DNA of 55,792 bases from JAWLBM01 sp041687675. GTDB taxonomy: Bacteria; Pseudomonadota; Alphaproteobacteria; Rhizobiales; Pleomorphomonadaceae. Shown here in pieces: positions 17,228 to 27,904 of the stretch. The notes beneath the pieces were generated by a model that ran no database searches, was not told where the DNA came from, and saw nothing but the letters and a program-made list of their open reading frames with translations. Position 1 is the stretch's first letter. Each line of letters begins with the position of its first letter. The position numbers and the translations under genes are program-made. The DNA lies in contig JAWLBM010000033.1 in NCBI GenBank assembly GCA_041687675.1, forward strand, positions 1 through 55,792. Reading direction: 5' to 3'.

Positions 17228-17452
17228 TCACATGACGAGGAGGAGGACGGCGGCCGCGAGCGCGATCCGCACCGCGAGGCCGATGCCGGCCGCCCGCGCC
17301 GGGCGGGTCACCGGACCCGTGGCCGCCGCGCGGCGCAGTCCCCGCGCCAGCCCGGCGAGCCGTGTCCCCGCGCGGTCGGCGGCGGCCGAGAGCGCGGCGA
17401 GGTCGGCAAGCGCGGCGGCGGCGCCGGACTGCGGAAGCGGAGCGGTGGACAT
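17228..17452 (-). CDS. Small hypothetical single-span membrane protein
   Basis: A 74-residue Ala/Arg-rich ORF that ends in a hydrophobic segment GIGLAVRIALAAAVLLLVM with no residues after it, suggesting a tail anchor. GGGGAC lies about six bases before the ATG. It is 69 bases from the Hsp70-like gene, on the same strand and upstream of it. I do not recognise a family, and chance ORFs are common at this GC. Confidence 0.42.
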   Translation of the reverse strand: MSTAPLPQSGAAAALADLAALSAAADRAGTRLAGLARGLRRAAATGPVTRPARAAGIGLAVRIALAAAVLLLVM

Positions 17453-17669
17453 CGGGCGTCCCCGTTGGCGACGCTCCTTGATGCCGGATCGCGGTTAAGG
17501 CGACCTCAACGGAGCCGCGGCCGGGCACTTTCCACCGAACGGACCATGAACATGGGGTGCGCGCGCCGAGTCGGCGTGCCAAAATCGGGCACCCGAATCA
17601 CCACCCGGCGCGACATCGCCACGAAGGCCCGCTATGTAGGGCGCCCGAGCGGAACGGACGGCGGAACGA

Positions 17670-19724
17670 ATGGACAAGGACGACCTCTTCGGCGGCATCG
17701 AGGGTGCGGAACCGGTCGCGGAGCCGAATTCCCCGCCACGGCCGGCCAGGGCCGCCCCGCGCCGCGAGGCCAGGGCGGCGCCGCGGCCCGCCAGCGGCGC
17801 CGAGGCCGACTACACCGCCGCCGCGATCCAGGTGCTCGAGGGGCTGGAGCCGGTGCGTCGTCGTCCGGGCATGTACATCGGCGGCACCGACGACAAGGCG
17901 ATGCACCACCTCTTCGCCGAGGTGATCGACAACGCCATGGACGAGGCGGTGGCCGGCCACGCCTCCTGGATCGAGGTGGAGCTTTCCGCCGACGGCTTCC
18001 TCACGGTGACGGACAACGGCCGCGGCATTCCCGTCGACCCGCATCCGAAGATGCCGGAGAAGTCGGCGCTGGAGGTGATCATGTGCACCCTCCACGCCGG
18101 CGGCAAGTTCGACAGCACCGTCTACGAGACCTCCGGCGGCCTGCACGGCGTCGGCGTCTCCGTGGTGAACGCCCTCTCCGACCGGCTGGAGGTGGAGGTC
18201 GCGCGCGGCCGCCAGCTCTACTGCCAGGTGTTCTCGCGCGGCGTGCCGCTCGGGCCCCTGGAGCACCTCGGCGAGACGATGAACCGCCGCGGCACCCGCG
18301 TGCGCTTCCGCCCGGACGGGGAGATCTTCGGCGAGGACGCGCGCTGGGACCCTGCGCGCCTCTTCAAGATGGCGCGGTCCAAGGCCTACCTTCACGGCGG
18401 GGTCGAGATCCGCTGGTCCTGCGAGCCCTCGCTGGTGGAGGGCAAGCCGACGCCGGCCGAGGCGGTCTTCCGGTTCCCCGGCGGCCTCAGGGACTTCCTG
18501 ATCGAGGCGCTGGAGGGCGAGCGGCGGGTCGCCGACGACGTCTTCTCCGGCAAGGTCGGCAGCGGCGGGCACGGCACGGTGGAGTTCGCGGTCGCCTGGT
18601 TCGCCGGCGACGGCTTCGTCAACTCCTACTGCAACACCATTCCGACGCCCGGCGGCGGCACCCACGAGCAGGGCCTGCGCTTCGCCCTCACCCGCTCGCT
18701 GAAGGCCTACGGCGACCTCGTCGGCAACCGGCGCATGGCGCAGGTGACCCCGGACGACGTGATGACGTCGGCCGGCGCGATGCTCTCGGTCTTCGTCCGC
18801 GAACCGGAGTTCGTCGGCCAGACCAAGGACAAGCTCTCCACGGTGGAGGCCACCCGCATCGTCGAGAACGCGGTCAAGGACGCCTTCGACCACTGGCTCG
18901 CCGGCTCGCCCGGCCAGGCGACGCGGCTCCTCGACTGGGTCGTCGACCGGGCGGAGGAACGGCTGCGCCGGCGCCAGGAGAAGGAGGTCTCGCGCAAGAC
19001 GGCCGTCCGCAAGCTGCGCCTGCCCGGCAAGCTTGCCGATTGCTCGCAGACCGCCGCCCAGGGCTCGGAGATCTTCATCGTCGAGGGCGATTCGGCCGGC
19101 GGCTCGGCCAAGCAGGCGCGCGACCGAGCGAGCCAGGCGGTGCTGCCGCTGCGCGGCAAGATCCTCAACGTCGCCAGCGCCGGCAGCGTGAAACTCGCCC
19201 AGAACCAGCAGCTGTCCGACCTCGTCCAGGCGCTCGGCTGCGGGACCCGCGCGCAGTACCGCGACGCGGACCTCCGCTACGACAAGGTCATCATCATGAC
19301 GGACGCCGACGTCGACGGCGCCCACATCGCCTCGCTGCTGATCACCTTCTTCTACCGCGAGATGCCGCAGCTGATCCGTTCGGGCCATCTCTATCTCGCG
19401 GTGCCACCGCTCTACCGGATCAGCCATGGCGGCAAGACGATCTACGCCCGCGACGACGCGCATCGCGAGGAACTGCTCGCCACCATGTTCAAGAACAAGA
19501 AGCCGGAGATCGGCCGCTTCAAGGGTCTCGGCGAGATGATGCCGGCCCAGCTGAAGGAGACGACCATGGACCCGAAGACGCGCACGCTGCTGCGCGTCGA
19601 GCTGGTCGAGGGCGAGGCCGAGCGCACCGCGGACAGCGTCGAGCGGCTGATGGGCAACAAGCCGGAAGGCCGCTTCCAGTTCATCCAGGAAAACGCCGAG
19701 TTCGCCCACGACCTCGACATCTGA
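17670..19724 (+). CDS. parE: DNA topoisomerase IV subunit B
   Basis: The ATPase subunit of the decatenating type II topoisomerase. The 684 residues comprise a low-complexity Pro/Ala/Arg N-terminal extension (about 1-45) and the GHKL ATPase with EVIDNAMDEAV and DNGRGIPVD. The transducer domain and TOPRIM domain follow, with EGDSAGGSAKQARDR and IMTDADVDGAHI, then the C-terminal GEMMPAQLKETTMDP. Loop and length favour ParE over GyrB, which is usually longer in this class. It starts at ATG 17670. It ends at a hairpin shared with the convergent oxidoreductase. Confidence 0.95.
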   Translation: MDKDDLFGGIEGAEPVAEPNSPPRPARAAPRREARAAPRPASGAEADYTAAAIQVLEGLEPVRRRPGMYIGGTDDKAMHHLFAEVIDNAMDEAVAGHASWIEVELSADGFLTVTDNGRGIPVDPHPKMPEKSALEVIMCTLHAGGKFDSTVYETSGGLHGVGVSVVNALSDRLEVEVARGRQLYCQVFSRGVPLGPLEHLGETMNRRGTRVRFRPDGEIFGEDARWDPARLFKMARSKAYLHGGVEIRWSCEPSLVEGKPTPAEAVFRFPGGLRDFLIEALEGERRVADDVFSGKVGSGGHGTVEFAVAWFAGDGFVNSYCNTIPTPGGGTHEQGLRFALTRSLKAYGDLVGNRRMAQVTPDDVMTSAGAMLSVFVREPEFVGQTKDKLSTVEATRIVENAVKDAFDHWLAGSPGQATRLLDWVVDRAEERLRRRQEKEVSRKTAVRKLRLPGKLADCSQTAAQGSEIFIVEGDSAGGSAKQARDRASQAVLPLRGKILNVASAGSVKLAQNQQLSDLVQALGCGTRAQYRDADLRYDKVIIMTDADVDGAHIASLLITFFYREMPQLIRSGHLYLAVPPLYRISHGGKTIYARDDAHREELLATMFKNKKPEIGRFKGLGEMMPAQLKETTMDPKTRTLLRVELVEGEAERTADSVERLMGNKPEGRFQFIQENAEFAHDLDI

Positions 19725-19748
19725 CGGGAACGGCGGCGAAGGGCCTTC

Positions 19749-19777
19749 GGGGGCGGCGGCATCGAACCGCCGCCCCC
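19749..19777. terminator. Terminator-like hairpin after parE
   Basis: An 11-bp GC-only stem GGGGGCGGCGG / CCGCCGCCCCC with a 7-base loop lies between the convergent parE and oxidoreductase genes. A TTT occurs five bases later on the plus strand. It resembles the glnBA terminator but has a weaker T-tract. Confidence 0.6.
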
Positions 19778-19796
19778 TCGCGTTTCCGGAGCCGCG

Positions 19797-21188
19797 TCAG
19801 GCGGCCCGGGAGCTGCCGCGGGCCGGCTGCGGAGCGCCGGACGGCGCGTGGAACAGGCCCGCCGGGTCATAGCGCCGGCGCAGCGCCTCGAGCCGCTCGA
19901 AGGCCGCCGGCGCGTAGCACCGGTGGATGACGCCCTCGCGCTCGAGATCGGACTCGCCGACGTAGTGGCCGAGCGAGTGCGGCGCCATCCGCGCGTTGGA
20001 GCGGCGCAGCCAGGCCATGTTGTCGGCGTCCGCGGCCGGTTCGTCCCAGGCGGCATAGGCGCAGGTGAACACCGGCCCCGCCATCGAGAAGGCGGTGTCC
20101 GGCGGCGGCGCCTCGCCCGGCGGGGGCAGCACCACGCCGAGGGCGAAGGACCGCGGCGACGGCGCCTCGGTCACGGCCTCGGCGAGGCCGGCGAAGCCCG
20201 CCGCGGCGTCCGCCGTCCAGTTGGTATCGGCCGCGAAGCGATGCCCCTCGGGGAAGAACTGACCGATGAGGCCGTAGAGCACGTCGAAGGGCGTCGGCAT
20301 GTCGAGCTGGACGTCGAGCGCGCCGGCCGGCGCGCCGGCGGCGATGGTCGCGCGGGTGGCGGCCGCCTCGGCCTCGCTGCCCGCGAAGATGGTGGCGATC
20401 GCCGTCACGGTCCTGGCGGCGCGATCGGCGAGCGGCGGCGGCGCCGCGGAGAACAGCGCGGTGAACTCGACGTTCGCCGGCACCTTCGGCATGGTCGCGC
20501 TCATCCAGCGCTCCACCTCGGCCGCCCGCTCGATCGGGAAGGTCCAGACGCTGGTGCGGATGGCGGCGGGAAGCTCGTGCAGCCGCACCCGGTAGGAGGT
20601 CACGATCCCGAAGAACTGCGGGCCACCGCCGCGCACCGCCCAGAAGACGTCCGGGTGGCTCGTCTCGCTGGCGACGATCCGCGAGCCGTCGGCGAGGACC
20701 ACCTCGGCCTCCAGCAGATTGTGGCAGGCGAGGCCCCACACGCCCGCATTCCAGCCGATGCCGCCGCCGAGCATGTAGCCGCTGAGCGAGACGCTGGCGC
20801 AGTGACCGACCGGGAAGGCGAGACCGTATGCGCCGAGCGCGGCGGCAAGGTCACCGTTGCGCACCACGGGACCCAGCCGGGCGGTGCGGCCGGCCGCGTC
20901 GATCTCGATCGTGTTCAGCCGCGAGAGGTCGACGACAACGCCCTCCTGCATGGAGAGGAGCGCGAAGTGGTGGCCGCTGCCGCGGGCCGAGACCTTCATC
21001 CCGTTCGCGGCGGCATAGCGGACGGCGGCCTCCACGTCCGCGGCGTTCGCCGCGCGGACGATCACTGCGGGGCGCCGGTCGGGCTTGCGGCCGTTCCAGA
21101 TCAGGGAGGTGCGGGTCGCCTCGAAGGCGGAGTCGGCGGCGGCGATCACCTCGCCCGTCACCGAACGCTTCAGCATGTCGATGGTCAT
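19797..21188 (-). CDS. FAD-linked oxidoreductase of the berberine-bridge (BBE) type
   Basis: A 463-residue flavoenzyme with the PCMH FAD domain followed by substrate and BBE domains. The histidine of RGSGHHFA (about residue 73) and the cysteine of VGHCASVSLSGYMLGGGIGW (Cys130) are both present. This is the pair that gives bicovalent FAD in BBE-like oxidases. The C terminus RYDPAGLFHAPSG is the BBE signature (usually YDPxxxF). No Tat or Sec leader is seen, so it is probably cytoplasmic. Substrate unknown; sugar or secondary-metabolite oxidation is typical of the family. Confidence 0.87.
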   Translation of the reverse strand: MTIDMLKRSVTGEVIAAADSAFEATRTSLIWNGRKPDRRPAVIVRAANAADVEAAVRYAAANGMKVSARGSGHHFALLSMQEGVVVDLSRLNTIEIDAAGRTARLGPVVRNGDLAAALGAYGLAFPVGHCASVSLSGYMLGGGIGWNAGVWGLACHNLLEAEVVLADGSRIVASETSHPDVFWAVRGGGPQFFGIVTSYRVRLHELPAAIRTSVWTFPIERAAEVERWMSATMPKVPANVEFTALFSAAPPPLADRAARTVTAIATIFAGSEAEAAATRATIAAGAPAGALDVQLDMPTPFDVLYGLIGQFFPEGHRFAADTNWTADAAAGFAGLAEAVTEAPSPRSFALGVVLPPPGEAPPPDTAFSMAGPVFTCAYAAWDEPAADADNMAWLRRSNARMAPHSLGHYVGESDLEREGVIHRCYAPAAFERLEALRRRYDPAGLFHAPSGAPQPARGSSRAA

Positions 21189-21462
21189 GGTCTCTCAAGT
21201 CCGTGCGGAGGCGGCGCCGCGCGCGCCGATGCGCCCGCGGCCCTGCCGGCCTCGATGAATGGGGTCGGATCGCTGTCCGGTCCGCGGCGGCTCCGTGGAC
21301 GCAGCGGGGAATACCGGACGAACGGGCCCGGCGCCTCCTCAATGATCGCCACGGAAAGGCTCAAAGAATGCTCAGGGGCGGGCACCGGAGCCCGCATGCG
21401 ACCCCGTGCCGGCTTGGATACGCCGCGTTCGCCGCAGGACGGACGCCGCTTTCCGCCGCCAC

Positions 21463-23280
<1,818 letters not shown>

Positions 23281-23379
23281 CGGTTCGTCGTCTCGTATCA
23301 GCCGTTCCATCACCGCCGCAGGCCGCCACGCCCCCTCGCCTTCGCGCGGCGTGATCCCCCTACGTCATCGCTCACTCCA

Positions 23380-23409
23380 ACGTCATCCCAGCGAAAGCCG
23401 GGATGACGT
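23380..23409. repeat. REP-like palindromic element
   Basis: A 30-base imperfect palindrome lies in the gap between the amidase and ATPase genes. Its outer 10-bp stem is ACGTCATCCC / GGGATGACGT, then an A/C mismatch, two further pairs and a GAAA tetraloop. A partial copy, TACGTCATCG, lies just upstream at 23361-23370. It closely resembles the CGTCATCC...GGATGACG extragenic repeats seen in many alphaproteobacterial genomes. Confidence 0.7.
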
Positions 23410-23475
23410 CGAGGGGCGGGCCCGCCGGCTGCAGTCCCGGGAAGGGCGGCGGGCCGCCCTCCCCGGTTCGTCTCG

Positions 23476-24420
23476 TCAGTCCAGCACCACCCGCGGGAAG
23501 TAGAAGGACACGACCCAGTTCGGCTGGTCGACGATCTCCGAGATGCGGAGGTCGCCGCAGACCGAGCAGAGCATGTAGGCGTCGACCGCCGCCATGCCGG
23601 TGGTGGCCGCGAGGTGGTCGACCATCTGCGCGACCGCCGCCCGGGCGCCCTCGAACAGGTCGGTGCCGATGCCGGTCGTCACCTCGTAGCCCTTCTCGTC
23701 GAGATGCCGGGTGACCGGGCCGGGCGTGGAGAAGCGCGGGAACCTGAGGTTCGCGCCCTTCACCAGCTCCAGCCTGGCCACCACGTTCATCGGGCTCTCG
23801 ATCGCCGTCCCGCAGACCTCGCCGTCGCCCTGGGCGGCGTGGGTGTCGCCGACCGAGAACAGTGCGCCCTCCACCTCCACCGGCAGGTAGAGGGTGGTGC
23901 CCGCGGCGAGGTCGCGGATGTCGAGGTTGCCGCCGACCCGCCGGGGCGGGACGACCGAATGCAGCCCCGGCTCGGCCGGCGCGCAGCCGATCGTCCCCGC
24001 GAAGGGCTTCAGCGGCACGCGGCCGAACGGCGACCAGGCCGCCGGCGCGAGCGTGTCCTTGTCATAGGACCACACGTGCAGCGCCGGCTCGGTGAACTGG
24101 TCGGCGAGCAGCCCGAAGCCCGGGATGTTCGCCGTCCAGCCGAAGCCCGACGGCTTGAAGGCGTCGATGGTGACCTTCAGCGCGTCGCCGGGCTCGGCGC
24201 CCTCCACGTAGACGGGACCCGTCACCGGGTTCACCCGCGCGAAGTCGAGCTTGCCGACATCCGCCACCGTCGAGTCCGGGCCGAACTGCCCCCCGGAGGA
24301 GTCGAGGCATTCGAACTCGATGGTGGCCCCGGGCGCGACCCTCAGCGCGGGCGGGATCGAACGATCCCACCCGAAGTGATGGCTGCGACCGTGGATGGTG
24401 TAGTCGCACTTACTGCACAT
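23476..24420 (-). CDS. Acetamidase/formamidase family amidohydrolase
   Basis: Hydrolyses short aliphatic amides such as formamide or acetamide to the acid and ammonia. The 314 residues show the FmdA/AmdA features PGATIEFECLDSSGGQ, VTGPVYVEGAEPGDALKVTI, FSVGDTHAAQGDGEVCGTAIE and the C-terminal YMLCSVCGDLRISEIVDQPN. Length fits the shorter branch of the family (usually 310-410). Its ATG overlaps the end of the binding-protein gene by 11 bases, so it is translated with the transporter. This is the enzyme the AmiC/AmiR-type sensors upstream are expected to control. Confidence 0.92.
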   Translation of the reverse strand: MCSKCDYTIHGRSHHFGWDRSIPPALRVAPGATIEFECLDSSGGQFGPDSTVADVGKLDFARVNPVTGPVYVEGAEPGDALKVTIDAFKPSGFGWTANIPGFGLLADQFTEPALHVWSYDKDTLAPAAWSPFGRVPLKPFAGTIGCAPAEPGLHSVVPPRRVGGNLDIRDLAAGTTLYLPVEVEGALFSVGDTHAAQGDGEVCGTAIESPMNVVARLELVKGANLRFPRFSTPGPVTRHLDEKGYEVTTGIGTDLFEGARAAVAQMVDHLAATTGMAAVDAYMLCSVCGDLRISEIVDQPNWVVSFYFPRVVLD

Positions 24421-25999
24421 CGTTGGCCCACACGTAGTCGTAGTGCACGGGGATGTGCACCGGGTCGACGAAGATCCCCTCCGGGCCCTGGAGGCGCGGC
24501 GACTTGATGGTGTAGCGCCTCTCGTTGAACACCGGCGCCCACGGGGCGTCGTCCATGATCTTCACGAAGATGTCGCGCCACAGCGCGATGCGCTCCTCCG
24601 CCTTGGCCGGGTCGGCCATGGAGTCGGCCGCGACCGCCTGCTTGTCCAGCTCCTCGTTGCAGTACCAGGACCAGTTCCAGCCGCCCTCGACGGCGCCGCC
24701 GCAGCCGAGGATCGGGCCGTAGAAGTTGGACGGATCCGGGAAGTCGGCGATCCAGGCCATGCCGCCCGACCAGATCATCGGCGCGCCGAGGCGGGTGCCG
24801 CCGGCGGCGATGACGTTGGCCTGGGCGAGCGACTGGATCTCCGCCGCGATGCCGATGGCCGCGAGGTCCTGCTGGATCGCCTGGGCGATGCGCGGCTGCG
24901 GGTCGGTGTTGGCGACGTAGAGTTCGGTCGCGATGCCGTCGCCGTAGCCGGCCTCGGCGAGCAGGGCCTTCGCCGCCTCGGGGTCGAAGGCATAGCCCTC
25001 GTAGTCCTCGGCGTAGCCGGGCATCAGCGGCGGCAGCGGCTGATTGGCGGGCGCGGCGCGGCCGTTGATGATACGGACGATGCGGTCCTTGTTGATCGCC
25101 ATGTTGACGGCCTTGCGCACGCGCGGGTCGTCGAACGGCTTGATGTTGACGTTCATCGTCACGTAGCCGGTGTGCAGCTGGTTGCCGACGACGATGTAGT
25201 CGCTGTAGGCGGGGTCCTGGGTGACCTCGAGGAACTTCGCGGGCGGAATGCTGTCGCCGGCGATGTCGACCTCGCCCCGCTGCAGGCGAAGCAGCGCCAC
25301 CACCGGCTCCTGGCCGACCTCGAAGACGATCTCGTCGAGCCGCGGCAGGCCCTCCTGGTAGTAGTCCGCGTTGCGCTCGAACACGACGCGCTGGCCGAGG
25401 GTCCACTCCTTCAGCTTGAAGGCGCCGGTGCCGACCGGGTGCTTGCCGAAGTCGGGGCCCCACTCGTCCACGGCTTCCTTGGGAACCACATGGGCGAAGT
25501 TCAGCGCCATCACGTGCAGGAAGGTGGCGTCCGGGCGCGAGAGGTTGAAGACGACGGTGGAGTCGTCCGGCGTCTCGATGCTCTCCACCGCGCCGAAGAA
25601 GCCGGCGCCGGGGCTCTGCGTCGCCGGGTCGAGGACGCGCTCGATGGAGTACTTGACGTCGCCGGCGACCATCTCGCGGCCGTTGTGGAACTTGACGCCC
25701 GGGCGCAGCTTGAACGTGTAGGTCAGCCCGTCAGGCGCCACCTCGTAGCTCTCGGCGAGGTCCGTGACGAGGTTGGTGGTGCCCGGCTCGTAGTCCATCA
25801 GCCCGTCGAACAGGCTCTTGATCATCGACCAGTTCTGCCAGTCGTAGCCGATGGCCGGGTCGAGGGTGGTGACGTCGTCCTTGTAGGTGACGATCATCGA
25901 GCCGCCCTGCTTGGGCTCCTGGGCGGCGGCGGGTCCGGCGAAGGCCAGCCCGAGGCCGAGCGCGATCGCGGCGCTGCCGGCGAGAAGGGTCTTCCTCAT
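24410..25999 (-). CDS. Dipeptide/oligopeptide-type ABC substrate-binding protein
   Basis: A periplasmic SBP (family 5) of 529 residues with signal peptide MRKTLLAGSAAIALGLGLAFAGPAAAQ. The mature part has LTYTFKLRPGVKFHNGREMVAGDVKYSIERVLD split over the usual signature region, HPVGTGAFKLKEW, and VRKAVNMAINKDRI. The ATG at 25999 is preferred over the GTG at 26008 because AGGAG lies eight bases before it. It lies between the permeases and the amidase, so it probably delivers an amide or amide-bearing compound rather than a peptide. Confidence 0.93.
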   Translation of the reverse strand: MRKTLLAGSAAIALGLGLAFAGPAAAQEPKQGGSMIVTYKDDVTTLDPAIGYDWQNWSMIKSLFDGLMDYEPGTTNLVTDLAESYEVAPDGLTYTFKLRPGVKFHNGREMVAGDVKYSIERVLDPATQSPGAGFFGAVESIETPDDSTVVFNLSRPDATFLHVMALNFAHVVPKEAVDEWGPDFGKHPVGTGAFKLKEWTLGQRVVFERNADYYQEGLPRLDEIVFEVGQEPVVALLRLQRGEVDIAGDSIPPAKFLEVTQDPAYSDYIVVGNQLHTGYVTMNVNIKPFDDPRVRKAVNMAINKDRIVRIINGRAAPANQPLPPLMPGYAEDYEGYAFDPEAAKALLAEAGYGDGIATELYVANTDPQPRIAQAIQQDLAAIGIAAEIQSLAQANVIAAGGTRLGAPMIWSGGMAWIADFPDPSNFYGPILGCGGAVEGGWNWSWYCNEELDKQAVAADSMADPAKAEERIALWRDIFVKIMDDAPWAPVFNERRYTIKSPRLQGPEGIFVDPVHIPVHYDYVWANDVQ

Positions 26000-26072
26000 G
26001 TTCTCCACTCCTTCCGTTTTTTCTCTTCCTCTGGAACCGCCGCGAACCGCCGCGACGGGTGGTCGTCGGGGA

Positions 26073-26993
26073 TCAGCGCAGCTTGATGCGCGGATCGACG
26101 AAGGGGGCGACGAGATCGGCGACGAGGTTGCCGAGGACGATGGCGCAGGCCGACACCAGCGTGACGCCCATGATGATCGGGATGTCGATGCGCTGGATCG
26201 CCTGCCAGGCGAGTTGGCCGATGCCCGGCCAGCCGAACACGCTCTCCACCACCACGATGCCGCTCATGAAGATGCCGATGTCGATGCCGATCATGGCGAT
26301 GATCGGCAGGATGGCGTTGGGCAGCGCGTGGCCCATGATGACCCGTGCGCGGGAAAGGCCCTTCGCCCGGGCGGTGCGGATGAAATCCTGCCTGAGCACG
26401 TCCAGCATCGACGAGCGCATCATCCGCGAGTACCAGCCGGCGCCGAGGATGCCGAGCGTCAGCGAGGGCAGCACGAGATGCGCCGCGGTGCCGTAGCCTC
26501 CAATCGGGAACCAGCCGAGCTGCACCGCGAAGACGTAGAGGAGCAGGATGCCCACCACGAACTGCGGCGCCGAGACGCTGACGAAGGAGGTGATCATCAG
26601 CCCGCGGTCGACGAGCGAGTTCTTCTTCACCGCCGCGACCACGCCCATGGTGAGCCCGAGCACCAGCTCGCAGACGATCGCGCCGAGCATCAGCAGAAGG
26701 GTCGCCGGCAGGCGCGACCAGATCAGCTCGCCCACCTCCGTCTTCTGCAGGTAGCTGCGTCCGAGGTCGCCCTGGACCAGCCCGGTCAGGTAGCGCCAGT
26801 ACTGGACCGGGAACGGCTGGTCGAGGCCGAGCTGGCGGCGGATGCTCTCGACCGTGTCGGCGGTCGCGCTGCGGCCGGCGATCTGCCGGGCCGGGTCGGC
26901 CGGGACGAGGTAGAGCAGCACGAAGGTGACGAGGCTGACGCCGAGCAGGATCAGGACGGCCTGGAGCAGCCGGCGGAGGACGTAGGACGCCAT
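26073..26993 (-). CDS. ABC transporter permease, DppB type
   Basis: A 306-residue inner-membrane permease. It opens MASYVLRRLLQAVLILLGVSLVTFVLLYL, typical of the DppB/GsiC group, and has the EAA loop TARAKGLSRARVIMGHALPNAILPI, which contacts the ATPase. Six spans are expected. The ATG overlaps the stop of the DppC-type gene by four bases (ATGA). The longer in-frame ORF to 27419 overlaps dppC and is not real. Confidence 0.94.
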   Translation of the reverse strand: MASYVLRRLLQAVLILLGVSLVTFVLLYLVPADPARQIAGRSATADTVESIRRQLGLDQPFPVQYWRYLTGLVQGDLGRSYLQKTEVGELIWSRLPATLLLMLGAIVCELVLGLTMGVVAAVKKNSLVDRGLMITSFVSVSAPQFVVGILLLYVFAVQLGWFPIGGYGTAAHLVLPSLTLGILGAGWYSRMMRSSMLDVLRQDFIRTARAKGLSRARVIMGHALPNAILPIIAMIGIDIGIFMSGIVVVESVFGWPGIGQLAWQAIQRIDIPIIMGVTLVSACAIVLGNLVADLVAPFVDPRIKLR

Positions 26994-27904
26994 CAGTGCC
27001 GCCCCTTCAGCGTCGGGTCGAGCACGTCGCGCAGGGCGTCCCCGACCAGGTTGAAGGCGAGCGCCAGCACGACGATGGCCGCGCCGGGGATGAACACCAG
27101 CCAGGGCGCCGACTGGAAGTAGGTCTGGTTCTCGAAGATGATGTTGCCCCAGGAGGGCGTCGGAGGCTGCACGCCGATGCCGAGGAAGGAGAGCGTCGCC
27201 TCGAGCAGCACCGTGGTCGAGATGCCGAGGGTCGCCCAGACGACGATTGTGGACACGAGGTGCGGCAGGATGTGCAGGAAGAGGATCCGCCCCGGCCCCG
27301 CGCCGAGCCCCCTCTCCGCCTCCACGAAGTCGCGCTCGGCGAGCGAGCGCGTCTCGGTGTAGACCACGCGCGCCACCTGGACCCAGTTCACCATGGCGAT
27401 GACGAGGGCGACGATCCACAGCGACGGGCTGAACAGGGCGGCGAGCACGATGGCCAGCAGCAGCGCCGGGAAGGCCATCATCAGGTCGGTGAAGCGCATC
27501 AGCACGGTTCCGACCACGCCGCGGAAGAAACCGGCGACGACGCCGACCAGGGTGCCGACGACGACCGCGATGCCGTTGGCGACGACGCCGATCACCAGCG
27601 ACGTCTGCGCCCCGTAGAGGAGCCGGGAGAAGAGGTCCCGGCCGAGGAGGTCGGTGCCCAGCCAGAACTGCGCGTTCGGCGGCAGCGGCGCGCCCTCCAG
27701 CGTCAGCCCCTCGAACAGCTGCTCGTCCGGCGAATAGGGCGCGATCCAGGGCGCGGCGACGGCCGCGGCCACCACCACGGCGATCACCGCGAGGCCGAAG
27801 GCGGCGGAGCCGCGCCGGAGCAGCGCGCCGAGGACGGCGCCGGCCCGGCCGGGGCGGCGGCGCACGGGGGGCGCGATCCGCCCCTCGTCAGCGGCCGGCG
27901 GCAT
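26993..27904 (-). CDS. ABC transporter permease, DppC type
   Basis: A 303-residue partner permease with an N-terminal cytoplasmic tail, a first span near 25-50 and the conserved PNAQFWLGTDLLGRDLFSRLLYG segment. The EAA loop is EAERGLGAGPGRILFLHILPHL, and WGNIIFENQ with PGAAIVVLALAFNLVGDALRDVLDP follows at the C terminus. Its start overlaps the end of the amiR-like gene by 17 bases. It completes a two-permease, one-SBP, one-fused-ATPase importer. Confidence 0.94.
   Translation of the reverse strand: MPPAADEGRIAPPVRRRPGRAGAVLGALLRRGSAAFGLAVIAVVVAAAVAAPWIAPYSPDEQLFEGLTLEGAPLPPNAQFWLGTDLLGRDLFSRLLYGAQTSLVIGVVANGIAVVVGTLVGVVAGFFRGVVGTVLMRFTDLMMAFPALLLAIVLAALFSPSLWIVALVIAMVNWVQVARVVYTETRSLAERDFVEAERGLGAGPGRILFLHILPHLVSTIVVWATLGISTTVLLEATLSFLGIGVQPPTPSWGNIIFENQTYFQSAPWLVFIPGAAIVVLALAFNLVGDALRDVLDPTLKGRH

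Noticed and set aside
16133..19930. 1,265-codon plus-strand ORF over the Hsp70-like gene and parE
   Set aside because: Arg/Gly/Pro-rich shadow frame; parE is unambiguous in another frame of the same strand.
21387..21404. Hairpin GCGGGC-N6-GCCCGC in the 274-base gap between the fused ATPase and the flavin oxidoreductase
   Set aside because: Six base pairs and no T-run; too weak to call as the amide-operon terminator. Nothing else was seen in that gap.
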